In this document: positions 1-11,100 of the stretch, piece after piece
How positions within the stretch are numbered: the stretch's first letter is position 1
Layout of the letters: the number at the start of each line of letters is the position of its first letter
Assembly (NCBI GenBank): GCA_948146395.1
Contig: OX411543.1
Coordinates: forward strand, 50,444,517 to 50,508,516
Length of the DNA stretch: 64,000 nt
From: Fragum whitleyi
Taxonomy: Eukaryota > Mollusca > Bivalvia > Cardiida > Cardiidae
Direction: 5' to 3'
Position numbers and translations under genes: made by a program
The notes under the pieces: generated by a model
What the model saw: the letters and a program-made list of their open reading frames with translations, nothing else
Database searches by the model: none
Told to the model about the DNA's origin: nothing

Positions 1-36
1 AGTATAATTCAAATCAATCACTATATGTAATTACAG

Positions 37-95
37 GGTATTGATAAGCCACCTTTGCTACTGGCTACCTCAGTCATAATGACTGTAAGGCAGAC
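37..95 (+). pseudogene. Truncated tandem copy 1 of the terminal exon
   Basis: After a TTACAG acceptor-like site, this stretch matches the first ~55 nt of the exon at 421-600 (GTATTGATAAGCCACC versus GTATTGGTGAGCCACC). The catalytic Glu codon GAG has become AAG, and similarity ends soon after. The intron-like sequence before it (from position 1) is repeated before copy 2, so the unit (about 118 bp) includes upstream intron. Confidence 0.8.
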
Positions 96-154
96 TTTAA
101 GGGCTTTACTATATATGCAGTATAATTTCAATCAATCATTATGTCTCATAACAG

Positions 155-333
155 GGTATTGGTGAGCCACCCTTGCTACTGGCTACGTCAGTAATAATGG
201 CCATTAAGTAGGCTGTACAATCTGCCAGATAACAAATTGGACTAAAAGGATCATTTCAACTGGATGCTCAAGCCACTGTACAGAAGATAGCTGAAACATG
301 TGGAAACAAACTGGGGACATATCTGAAACAATG
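155..333 (+). pseudogene. Broken tandem copy 2 of the terminal exon
   Basis: A nearly full-length copy of the exon at 421-600, preceded by ATAACAG. It reads GIGEPPLLLATSVIMAIK, then hits an in-frame TAG where the intact exon has GAG (Glu). Further substitutions follow, including a TAA at AGATAACAAATT. If spliced in place of the third copy, it would still carry GEPP but lose the C-terminal ~40 residues. It is most simply a decayed duplicate. Confidence 0.85.
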
Positions 334-420
334 ATGTTTTATTTAACTACCAGATACTAAATTTGAAGATGTTGAATAGAAAACTGATTTTTTTCACTAT
401 GATTTATTTCGTCATTACAG

Positions 421-600
421 GGTATTGGTGAGCCACCCTTGCTACTGGCTACCTCAGTTATAATGGCCATTAAGGAGGCTGTACAATCTGCCAGAGAAAA
501 AATTGGACTGAGAGGACCATTTCAACTCAATGCGCCAGCCACTGTTCAAAGGATAGCTGAAGCATGTGGAAACCAACTGGGGAATTACCTGAAATTATGA
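421..600 (+). CDS. Terminal exon of upstream XDH/AOX-like gene (partial)
   Basis: This is the last coding exon (59 codons plus TGA) of a xanthine dehydrogenase/aldehyde oxidase family gene whose body lies left of the window. It opens at a TTACAG acceptor in phase 0 and begins GIGEPPLLLATS. The GEPP motif carries the family's catalytic glutamate (Glu1261 in bovine XDH), which acts as base at the molybdenum centre. The following residues (VIMAIKEAVQSAR, then FQLNAPATVQRIAEACG) match the family's C-terminal helix and its usual LDSPATPEKIR-like end. The protein stops soon after, as AOX/XDH proteins do. Two older, broken copies of the exon lie just upstream. It is the same strand and family as the gene starting at 5069, so the two form a tandem pair. 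Whether the product prefers xanthine or aldehydes cannot be judged from this exon. Confidence 0.9.
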   Translation, partial: GIGEPPLLLATSVIMAIKEAVQSAREKIGLRGPFQLNAPATVQRIAEACGNQLGNYLKL

Positions 601-2880
601 TCTGATATCTTATTGTCAGATGCTTAATCAGATTGTATTTAACAAAAAAGAGATTATGTTTTTTACCTCTTTAACCTAAAGTTTTTTGACATTTATATTT
701 TATCTTGAACATAATTCATCTGACCTTTAGGCTATGATGCAAGCAGAATTGCATCAATCCCCAAAAAGATGTGTGAGTGAGATAAGATGCTTGGAATCAT
801 ACAGCTTACTCGTACAGTTTTGGCATTGGTATTTCAATGAATTATTAGCATATAGAATGATGTTGAACTATAAATTTACATTCTTAAAATCAATGGAATA
901 TAGAAAAATATAGGAGCTTTAACAGCTTTCTCAATCTAAGAGGTCTAATTAGATGAAAACTCTGCTTCCTTTGGGTTGTAAATATGTTTAGAAACTTTTA
1001 TAAAAAAAAAAAACTTTAACCTTTCCTTGCTTGTTAGACCACATGCAAAAAGGGGAACAATTCCCTAATGAGTTTTGCGAACCTTTTGTTGGTGATTTTA
1101 GAGATAATGGAGGCCATTTTAAATTGACTTTAATGTACTCTAGATATGAAATAATCAGAGAATTAGTATGATTGTGTACATAGTATAATGCAAAATGCCT
1201 GATGAAAACACAATAACTGTATTTCTCCTAATAAACGCTGGGAGCTATACATTACATGTACTGGAAATTTAATTTAGTATCCATTTTTGATTTCAAAAAT
1301 CGATCAAATTGTTTTCTTTTAGGCACATTTCCCGTTGATTTGATGTGAACTGCCTCTAAACAATGGAAATTCATCTCAAAAAGTTCCTAAAATTTAGACA
1401 TTTGATTTGGGATTGCTTAGTAAAAAAAATTGTAGGGGATCTACTATAATGGAGGGCACTTTTATTAGAGGAAATACGGTATAATTGATTCATGTGCTTT
1501 TTTTCTGCTATATTTACATGTTATATTTTTTGTCTTTCTTTGGTATTCTTGGTACAATGAGAAATTATAAGAAAAAAAAACCAAAACATGTTTCATTTTG
1601 TTTTAGGGCTTTTGACTATTGACTTTTGACGGAAATTTTGCCCTTCGGTGAAAAATCATGTTCGCAATTATTATTATTTTTTTTTGGGGGGGGGGGGGGA
1701 TATATTTATCAGTCAGTTTGCTGGTCCATTGGCATTTGACAGAGTTATTGCCCTTTTGTGAAAATCGTGTCCGTTCAATTTCTCAGCAACAATTTGAGGG
1801 ATTTGATTCAAAAGTCACAGAAAGATCCAGTACAAGTTATACGTGTGCATATTTCATTAAGTCACAGTTCATTGATAATTTTACTGAATTATGAACTATG
1901 GATTATGTTTTTAAATCTATCTGGTTTTTTTCGCAACAAATACGTAATGGCATTTTGTTACATTATTTAAGTGGTCAATATTTTAAAAAGAACACTGGTT
2001 GTATCACCAGACGCATCTATGAATATTTATCTGTAAATAACTGGGTCAGCATAGAATTATTGTAAGTGCCTATATATTTATAGACATTTACAATGAATTT
2101 GCGCTTACTTCTCAAAATAGGATCAACGTAGGTTATAAATACATACATTCAGACACACGTAATCCCTCCTCCCCGATAAACACACGGTAAACTAGAATGT
2201 AATAGATTTAACAAAAAGAAAAAACAGGTTAGAATTCCACCAAATATCTAAGATGTCGACTACCGTGCATGGTCATTGTTTTTATTTCTGTCTAGATAGT
2301 ACGTGTATGCCCAATATATTTTTGCGTCTCCAAAATAATCATGATATAGCAAACGTGACACTTGTTAGATTTAAACATACCTGACCTCAAATTTAGGGTG
2401 ATTGTTTTAAAGGGTATGCTAAACCACGTACACCCGTCTTTTGAACAACGTGTGCTTCTTGAATACACAAAAAGTATTTCTGTCCTTCAAAACCTCCATT
2501 TGTTAAATCTTCATTTAATACCGAATTGTTTGTCCAGAAAGAAATATTAAAAATTACCTTGAAACTGTAGGGATTATCATAATATGATAAGCTTATCATC
2601 TAAACCACAGGGAGCCGACACAGGATAATTTAGCCATGAAAATGTTATGTAAACATACTTATACACTTTTTTTTCAAAAAATATTTTTATGGCTAAATCA
2701 TAATGAGCCCACGCTCTATGATCTAATTTCATACACTGTAATTGTTTACTAAAATACATCGCGAAACAATGAGAATCCCAATCGCCTTTTTCACCATATA
2801 TCGGGACTGGCGCAATAAATGTATAAACTCTGGCGCCCACTACGATACACGGAAAGCTTTGCCAGTTAAACTATTCTAAG
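601..2880. other. Intergenic/3' UTR stretch without recognised gene
   Basis: AT-rich DNA after the upstream gene's stop. It holds the candidate poly(A) signal and a homopolymer pair (T run, then about 15 G) near 1678-1699. Short open frames here are not supported by family likeness or splice signals. Confidence 0.5.
1230..1235 (+). promoter_or_regulatory. Candidate polyadenylation signal AATAAA
   Basis: First canonical AATAAA downstream of the TGA at 598-600, about 630 nt into the presumed 3' UTR. There is no transcript evidence, and a variant hexamer nearer the stop is possible. Confidence 0.3.
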
Positions 2881-2889
2881 GTCCGAAAC

Positions 2890-3440
2890 AAGCTCTACGT
2901 TCAGGATAACAAAACTTGGCAAACCGTGTGCAAATTATATCCCGCTTTGCACGCAAGTGTTCTATCAAAGCGGGGTATGTTTTGCATTTTTTGCCGCGTT
3001 TGTTATCCTACACGCATGACAAGATACCGAAGCAAAAACAAGCACCCATTGAGCGACACTGCGTTACCCAGCGAACGTATCTATCAAGGAGCGATCGCAT
3101 GTGCTTAATAATCCTATCCTGCATTCGGGATGACAAAATGGTGCAAACTGTTTGCAAATAATACCCCCTTTGCGCGGTATAATTTACAAACAAGTTGAAC
3201 CGTTTCGTCATCCTGATCGCAGGACAAGATACCGAATCAAAAACAAGCACCCATTGAACCACACTGCGTTACCCAGCGAAGCGTATCTATCATGGAGCGC
3301 TCGCATGTGCTTAATTATTCTGCCCTGCATTCGGGATGACAAAATGGTGCAAACTGTTTGCAAATAATACCCGCTTTGCGCGATATGATTTACAAACGGG
3401 TTTAACCGTTTTGCCATCCTGATCGCAGGGTTGAAGACAA
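2890..3440. repeat. Tandem palindromic repeat block (~205 bp unit)
   Basis: Two-plus tandem units. The segment beginning CAAGATACCGAA recurs at 3020 and 3225, and GGATGACAAAATGGTGCAAA recurs near 3128 and 3338. Units contain inverted pieces: GCATTCGGGATGACAAAA against TTTTGCCATCCTGATCGCAG, and GCTTTGCACGCAAG against CAAAGCGGGG. The same family appears in intron 1 (7258-8067 and about 5448-5560). This looks like a tandemly amplified MITE. Confidence 0.7.
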
Positions 3441-3612
3441 GGCAGATGTCTATTCACCTGTCCATGCTAGTTATAATACATGAATTTTGGCCTGGCAGGG
3501 CGGAGCCTAGGTAACGAGACGTTGCATTTAAGTTTAGGATAGTTAAGCTTAATAAATTCTTACTCACTTTTATAGATACAGTAGTCTACAATATAAACTT
3601 TAAACCGCCATT

Positions 3613-4612
3613 GGTTAACCAAACCCTCGTAACTTCAGCTTGTACGAGGGTTGTTAAAAAATTAACCGGATTTTGCCTCGCAAAATTTTATTTTTGAAGC
3701 AATCAAAATAAATTTGGTATCATGCGCTGTCGGAAGTCAATCCACATGTGGTTATGTAAAATTGATATCGTTATCGAACATTACGCTTGCGCATCTGCCA
3801 TGTAAAATGCACCCGGCGCAGCAGATAAAATAATCCATATATTTGGCCTTCGTTTGTAATTATCCTTTCTTTTCTAACTGCTGAAAAAAATGAAAGTTAA
3901 TTGAGTTGTCGCAATAAGTATAACAAATGCCTTGTCTGAATATGAAGTTATTTGGCCGTAGAATTTTCGAAAGGGTTCGTTTAGAATGTGACGGGGTAAA
4001 TGTTTCGGAACGTTCTAGACGACGTCAATCGAATGATTAGAATTATGGTTTTTAATTATTCTATTCAAAATCTACAAAAATACCGAAAGACATAAATCAT
4101 ATACTTGTCACGCTGAAAGGAAATGGTTCATTCTTCCAAATGCTTTAATTTTAACGGTGAATACGCTTCCGTGCCCCGTGGGACAAGAGGAAGAACGGAG
4201 AGGGATATAAACTTGCCAAGCAACTGTAGGGACGTCAACTGCCGAGTCTCTGGAAGATATAGGCGATTTTCTAAGGGGGACCTTTCTGTGACCTTTGATT
4301 TTAAACCATTTGATTTTACCTTTATGCAAACCATAAAAGTACAGCTTAATTACAGGAACACTATTTCGATTTTCGACAAAGTCGCTAGCGTCATGTACTG
4401 TGCTCCGCCACCTAATACCCATGTACTTTTGTTCGCGTGTGAAATGAATATACATCTTTCATATGCTTACGGTTTTGGCAAGTTTGAACACATAAAGTAT
4501 CCTGTTATACTTTTTTCACATAGCGATAAATCAATGATGATTTATTGACCTTATCCGGATAAAAACTGAACATCCCTCGTACAAGCTGAAGTTACGATTG
4601 TTTAGTAACCCA
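3613..4612. mobile_element. ~1-kb element with ~38-bp terminal inverted repeats
   Basis: The segment at 3613-3652 (core CGTAACTTCAGCTTGTACGA) is repeated in inverse orientation at 4571-4612 with few mismatches. Each arm can itself fold, since CCCTCGT pairs with ACGAGGG. The interior is unlike either XDH exon set. It holds a 141-codon open frame (4123-4548, +) and an overlapping 115-codon frame on the other strand. Neither shows a transposase motif I recognise, so this is best read as a non-autonomous DNA element. No target-site duplication was clear. It ends about 450 bp before the start codon of the downstream gene. Confidence 0.6.
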
Positions 4613-5068
4613 ACGTTAAATTATTTTCACTTTATTTAAGTTTGTTTATCCTTTGGTTTTAGGATACCGTTATTTACACGAGATAATGATAATAGTTGAG
4701 TATCTTCCGAGAGAACCCTAAATTTTGAAAAGTAAACTCGCATAATAACGTTACTGCTAAGCCACCACCTGTCGGGTGAATAATAAAGCAGAATACTTGC
4801 TCAATACCTTTCGTAGGCTTAAATTTGTTTCCAGTACATGTATATAAATAAATTATTTGATCAAATTAACTTTGAGATATTAATTACATTATTAATAGGA
4901 TTTGAAATGTTTTACAAAAAATCACTCAAACTGTCGTTAATAAATAATATCACCATCTACAGACAATTAAACTCTAGACGCAACGTTTAGTACTTAAGAC
5001 CTTTCGATTAAGTGTAAATGCAGTTAGTTGACCTAGGCATATCTCTGATAACAGTGTGAAATATAGAG

Positions 5069-5107
5069 ATGGGAGATACGCTTGTTTTCTATGTCAACGG
5101 TAAAAAG
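5069..5107 (+). CDS. Exon 1 (residues 1-13), start codon
   Basis: Reads [13 protein letters not shown] and ends in phase 0 at AAG|GTAATT. It matches the family N-terminus, typically LVFFVNGRKV. TGA at 5057-5059 is in frame upstream, which fixes this ATG as the first available. A non-coding 5' exon could still exist. The next exon is 5.6 kb away. Confidence 0.88.
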
Positions 5108-8100
5108 GTAATTGCTTTGGAGGCTTCTTTCATTTTAAACGCCCTTCTGTCTGTCCGTCCGTTGTCCAATTGTACCTAACTCAACTCTTACAATAATAAA
5201 TAGATTTGCATGAAACTTCCACAGAATGTTCTTCATTGTGTAACTATGCGAAAATCGTCTTGTTTGTGTTATTCTTTACTAAACGTCAATGAAAACGGGC
5301 CTTTGTTGCAAAAAAAAAAAAAAAATCGCGAGCGCGTAAATGTGACTCTGGTACTCTTATTAAAATAACGTATGACGGTAAAATTTCTGATGAGATTTGT
5401 CCTGATAGAGGACTTTTTAATAATTTTTTTAACTTTTATTTTCGTCATGTGTCCGGGATGCAAAAACGATTGCGAACGGTTGAAGTGGATACCCCGCTTT
5501 GCCTGCATGTATACGTGCAAAGCGGAATATCATTTCTAAAGCGTTTTATTATCGCTATCAATCATAAATCGTTATCATGCACAGAAACAGAATTTTTCCT
5601 CAGTAAGGAGGAGAGGGTCAAACAAAAAAAAAAAGTACCTGACCATCACGCAGATGTGAAATTCTGGAAAATGTCACCCGGTGTCTGATATAAGCGGTAT
5701 CTTCGCCCATGCTATTGTGAGGGTGTAACATAACGTAGTTCGCTTTATGCCATCATACTTACTTAGAACATTTTTTTTTTGATGTCAATTCGTCGTCATC
5801 CTTGAATATTTTGCCGTTCCCTTTCATAGCATACACAGGATTGGTTTAAACCTATTTATCTAACATCGATTGGAAACAAGTTCTTACAACTTCGATTAAT
5901 CCCTCTGCTTCCTGGAAATTCACCAGTACTCGCACCGCATGTGTGGGCCAAAGAAAGAACCAAGATCGATAGCCGCTCACGAGAATCGAACTCGGGACCT
6001 TTGGGTCAAGAGGCCGAAGCTCTTTCTCTAGACCACGGACACCACGTCGTCATATGCGAATATCGTCATACACAGGGTTCGACACTAACCACGTTTTACC
6101 ACCAGCCCAGATAACCTATGGCTTGAAATCTTACGGCTTCTTCATGAGAACAGGTCTTGTCTATGGTGGATATTGAATGAGTGGTCATTGAATACTGAAT
6201 TTATTAAACGAGTCATCTATAAACTGATAAAAACGAGGCTGCGCCGAGTTTTTGTCAGTTTTAGATGACAAGTTTAATAAATTCTGTATTTTATGAGCAC
6301 AAATTTTATATTCTATTTATAATATGATCCGAATTTAGCGAAAATCGACAAAATTCTTGAAATTCAACGTTTCAATTTTCCGCGAAACTTATAACGCCGT
6401 TTAAAAATGACGTCACAAAACATAGATTATGGCGTCAATTTCGCGGTTACAAAATATCGTTGCTATTCGCTTTCAGCTCATTTGCATAGTTATTCCACTA
6501 GTGGAATAACACCCGTGTAATATCAAAAATATTCAACGTTTTTTTTTCACTCCGGCGACGTAGGTCATATTAAAAAAAAAACATATTTAATTTGGAGTCA
6601 ATTTAAGGAGTCAGTTGTAAGGAAAACAGGGTGGGAATAGAAGAAATTGCTTGTCAAAAGCAGTTTCTTCTGTTTCCGCAATATTTTAAATATTTGAATA
6701 AAACATATTGATATTTGAAAAACAACTATTTTTTCAAAACTTGACAGATAAGGAATGATATGGTCACTAACTACAGGCCTTTAGGACCTGCAACATGGTA
6801 GCTTCTACCAGGCCTCCCTAAAAATCTACACTGAGAATTCGGACCCGAAGACATGTTTTAGTGTCGATCCCTGAATTGTACGCTAGATCGACGTTGAATC
6901 GTTACAAGTAAGGAGACTCCGTACGGTAACATACCCATACAAGAGAAAAAGAAGGCGTATGGGACGTCATGGTTGTCTAAAAGAGAACTACTTTTGTATG
7001 CTATATCACCACACGCTATAAGTTGGCGGGAACTAATCCGTAGCTATAGGATTTGAAACCTATCTTAAAATGTTCGATTAAGAGAATGTTTTGTTGCTGT
7101 TTTTTTTTCAAATACTTAAATAAATATCATGAAAAATAATTAACAATTTATTTGAATGACTATTGATTATAAAACTGATTTATACAATCACTTTTTAAGT
7201 TAACTGTTTTGTGCACGTCGGAGACTTATTTATAATATTTTCTATGTAACATGGCAACTTGTCCTGCGTTCGGGATGACAAAACGGTGCGAACGGTTTTC
7301 CAATTTTACCCGCTGTGCAACTGTTCTTGCGTGCAAAGCGGGGAATAATTTGCAAACTGTTCGCACGAAGTTTGAAAAACAAGGAATCATGACAGTCCAC
7401 TGTATATAAGATCTCCAGATTGAAGAAAGAGAGGTTAAAAATGATATAATAAATTGAAGTAGGAATTAATAAATCAAAATAACAGTTTATTTGAAGATAT
7501 ATTAATTGTAAAACTGATTTATACAATCACTTTTAAGTAAACTGGTTTGTGCACGTCGGAGACTTATTTATATTTTCTATGTTACATGGCAACTTGTCTT
7601 GCATTCGGGATGACAAAACGGTGCGAATGGTTTTCCAATTTTACCCGCTGTGCACCTGTACTTGCGTGCAAAGCGGGGAATAATTTGCAAACTGTTCGCA
7701 CGAAGTTTGAAAAACAAGGGAACATGACAGTCCACTGTATATTATATCTCCAGATTGAAGAAAGAGAGATGAAAAATGACACAATAATTCGAAATAAGAA
7801 TAAATAAATAATAGAAAATAACAACTTATTTGAAGGTATATTGCTTGTAAAACTGATTTATACCATCACTTTGTAAGTAAACTGTTTTGTGCACGTCGGA
7901 GACTTATTCTTTTATTTTCTATGTAACATAACAACCTGCCCTGCGTTAGGGATGACGAAATCGTGAGAATGGTTTTCCAATTTTAACTGCTTTGCAAGTG
8001 CACTTGCGTGCAAAGCGGGGAATAATTTGCAAACTGTTCTCAGCGTTTTGTCATCCTGAACGCAGGGCTGCTTCGCTCCAGTAAGATAGCACATTATTTT

Positions 8101-11100
8101 AGAATTTCGACGTACGTTTACACGTTTTTCTAAACTTTTATCAGCTTTGCTTTAGATTGGAGAATGATGATTAAACATTGAAATATATATTATTCATAAC
8201 ACTGAATTAAAGATTCAACATTTTGAACGAGTGATGAACTTGTCAATACTAGAAATCAAGCACTGAAAGAACGTCGAGGTTGGAATGTAATAGAAATTTA
8301 GAGATGGGCATAATTCTCCGTAAACTTGGCTTCAATTATTGAACTACCGCTACTCCTCAACAGTAGGCATTGAAGCGACGACTTAATTAAAGGTATATTT
8401 TTCATTGATTAATTTGAAATTAATTTGAAATAATAATTGGTATTTCTTTTTGAAAGTTTGATATTGAAAGATGGTATCAATTAACACCCCCCCCCCCCCC
8501 CCCCCGCCCCGTTCGGAGAAGTACAGACTCAATACGATTTAAATGCGGAAATGCGGACCGTAAGGCTAAAGTACGCTCTGTTAAAAGGAAGACTCCTTCA
8601 GTGGTGAAACTTCATATCATCGTTTGTGAATACATATATAGTTCACACCATTAATGCTAATATACGCTAAATTCAGGGATGCTTTAACCCTTTCGGTAAA
8701 CACTATTCAAACCGTTTTGGGTCTATAAGTTTCCTTTGCACTATATCGCAAAGGTTTAAACCATTTTTGTTGATAAGCGTTGTTCAAACTATAGAGAAAC
8801 TTAACTTGTGCAGTGGTAAACAACCAAAAGCTTTTTATGTGTGTAACCATACGATGAAATCAAAGAGACTTTAATTGGTAGTTCTAGTCTTCAGTAAAAA
8901 GATTACATTAATTGGAAAACGCAGCACAAACACCCTCCTCCTTTGTCGTAAGTAATCGTTACTTAAGGTAGTGGACCCGTAATAGTTCCGTAACATTTCG
9001 AAAATCATTAGGAAACCTCGGTTCACACTGTTAAAGTTCATTATTTCAGAAACATTGTGGAAGTATTACGGGTCCACTACCTTAATAATATTATTTGATT
9101 ACCTGGTATTGATGTATAAATAATTTATGCATAATTTAAAGACAGGAATGTCAACAGATAATTTTGGAAAAGGAGAAAGTCAAACATCAATGGAGTGACA
9201 GAAAAAAGAATTATAAACTTATCTTAGACATAGGTGAAAGTTTAGTGGTCATTTTTCTAACGCTATTTTCATCCTCTGACTTTAGTTCAGAACTTGCACT
9301 TGAGATCTGCTTGTACGTATGTGTTGTTCAGGAAATGAAACTAGGTTTCTAGGATTACGAGTTGGATTTGTTTTGTAGACTAAATATCACCTGATTGCTA
9401 AATGGGTGGATCCAAGTAATTAGCTGAAAAGGCAACAACGAAGCACGTTGATGAATCCATGCGCTGTTTTACTACATGTTTATATCTTGAAATTCTCGTT
9501 TATTTTTAATGGTGTATATCTATAAATTATCATCCCGAAGGAAATACATGTACATGAACCATATTTTATAGATTTGTCAAACGGGATATGCATTCCAATT
9601 TGAGTTCAAAAGTAATAAAGAAGGAACTAATATCTTAGTTATTATGTAATACGATATCTATTATAATTCAAAGTAAAAAAGTTCTGAAAAAAAAACCTGA
9701 AAGATGTATTCATATCATTATGAATATGTAATGCGATTTCCATTACAATTCGCTGTAAAGAGTAATCAAAGTTGTATTCATATCAAAGTGAATCACGAAC
9801 GGAATTGCACTTTGTCTACCGTGAAAATATAAATGTAATTGAAGAGGAAATGAAGGGGAATTACACTTCTATCAGTGCAGGCTATATGATACTTGCGAAT
9901 TGTGTAAGCCCTACTTTCCCGAGAAATGGTTACGGTGAAACCTCTTAGATTTGACCCTCGACGTTATATTTTACCCTACTTGGCCCATTTTCAAACTTGA
10001 TCAAGATTTAATGGAGTCAAACATTCTGACCAAGTTTCAAGACATTTGAGCAAAAATGTGGCCTTTAAATGGTCCAAAAGGTTTTTATTCGTGCTCAGGT
10101 GAGCTAAAAAGGGGAAATGACGGAGATCAACAGTAAATTATTATTACATCATAATCAATCTCATTAAAATCATCTCTACGAAACCCCTACGATATCTCTC
10201 CGTTACGGGGCGTAGCGGTAGGCAATATGGTGGGTCTGATTTTAATGAGATTTGAAATCTATATGTACTCAAAAGGCGACAACCAAAGCGATATATAGGA
10301 TAAATGCGATATGAGGACTAAAAAAAGATGCACGCCCTCTGTCCGCTTCCCTATTTTATGATTTAAACGTTGAAGAATAGCCCAAACATCGTAACTACAG
10401 CTTGAATAAGCTGTGATTTCGATGTTATGATCATTCGTCAATGAAATTTTCCACTGAACAGAGGATTATTTCTTTTACGCACTTTCGTAAATTGCGTAAT
10501 AGGAGTTACGTCCTTTGGTTATATGTCGACTAAAACAGGTTTGCTTTTGTTTTTTGTCCATGGCCATATGATTTGTTGACAAAAAACGTTTTACACAGTT
10601 TCGGGGATCTCACTTTTTCCTTGTGGGAATAAAGGTTAAGGTCACAAAGATACCCAAAGTTTAAAGTTGGACACAAGGACGTGGTTATAGCTAAATCAAT
10701 ATTTGTGTTGCAGATCGTCGATAATGAGCCAGATCCTTCAATCTCATTATTGCAGTACCTAAGAAGAAAATGTATCCTTTAATGTTTTCGAGCTGTATGT
10801 ATTTGTCATTTGAAAACCATATAGTGACATAGTTGAATTGAACCGTTTTGAGCTACCAGTTACATCATATTCGCTCAAGTAATATGTAAAGTATTTACAA
10901 TAAAATGCTAGAGATAAACATAATTTCTCAAGAAAATCGGGGATAAAAAAACTTGAAGTGTCGAATTATTGGCTTTTTTCTTAAACTACTTAAAATCTCA
11001 AAATAACTCTTGAAATAGAGAAATGGCATTTTAGCATTTAAAATGCTACTCGATTATCACTTTTTTTCAAGAATTGGAAAAATATAGAAACTTTTATGGT

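Larger units (their letters stand above)
5108..10713 (+). other. Intron 1 (5.6 kb), repeat-filled
   Basis: Separates exon 1 from exon 2, from GTAATT to TTGTGTTGCAG. It holds a palindromic element near 5448-5560, a minus-strand SINE, a repeat shared with intron 12, a 339-bp tandem array, a C run at about 8486-8505, a TTAA-flanked palindrome at 8967-9081 and a short inverted pair (TCTCATTAAAATCA at about 10159 against its complement at about 10238). No coding exon was recognised inside. Confidence 0.8.

Noticed and set aside
4108..4455. 115-codon minus-strand frame overlapping the 141-codon plus-strand frame
   Set aside because: Both lie inside an inverted-repeat element, and neither has a recognisable domain. 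I describe the element rather than call a gene.
4841..4850. TATATAAATA as a TATA box for the gene at 5069
   Set aside because: Such words are frequent in this AT-rich DNA and there is no start-site or initiator evidence. It lies 219 bp from the ATG, which is possible but unsupported.
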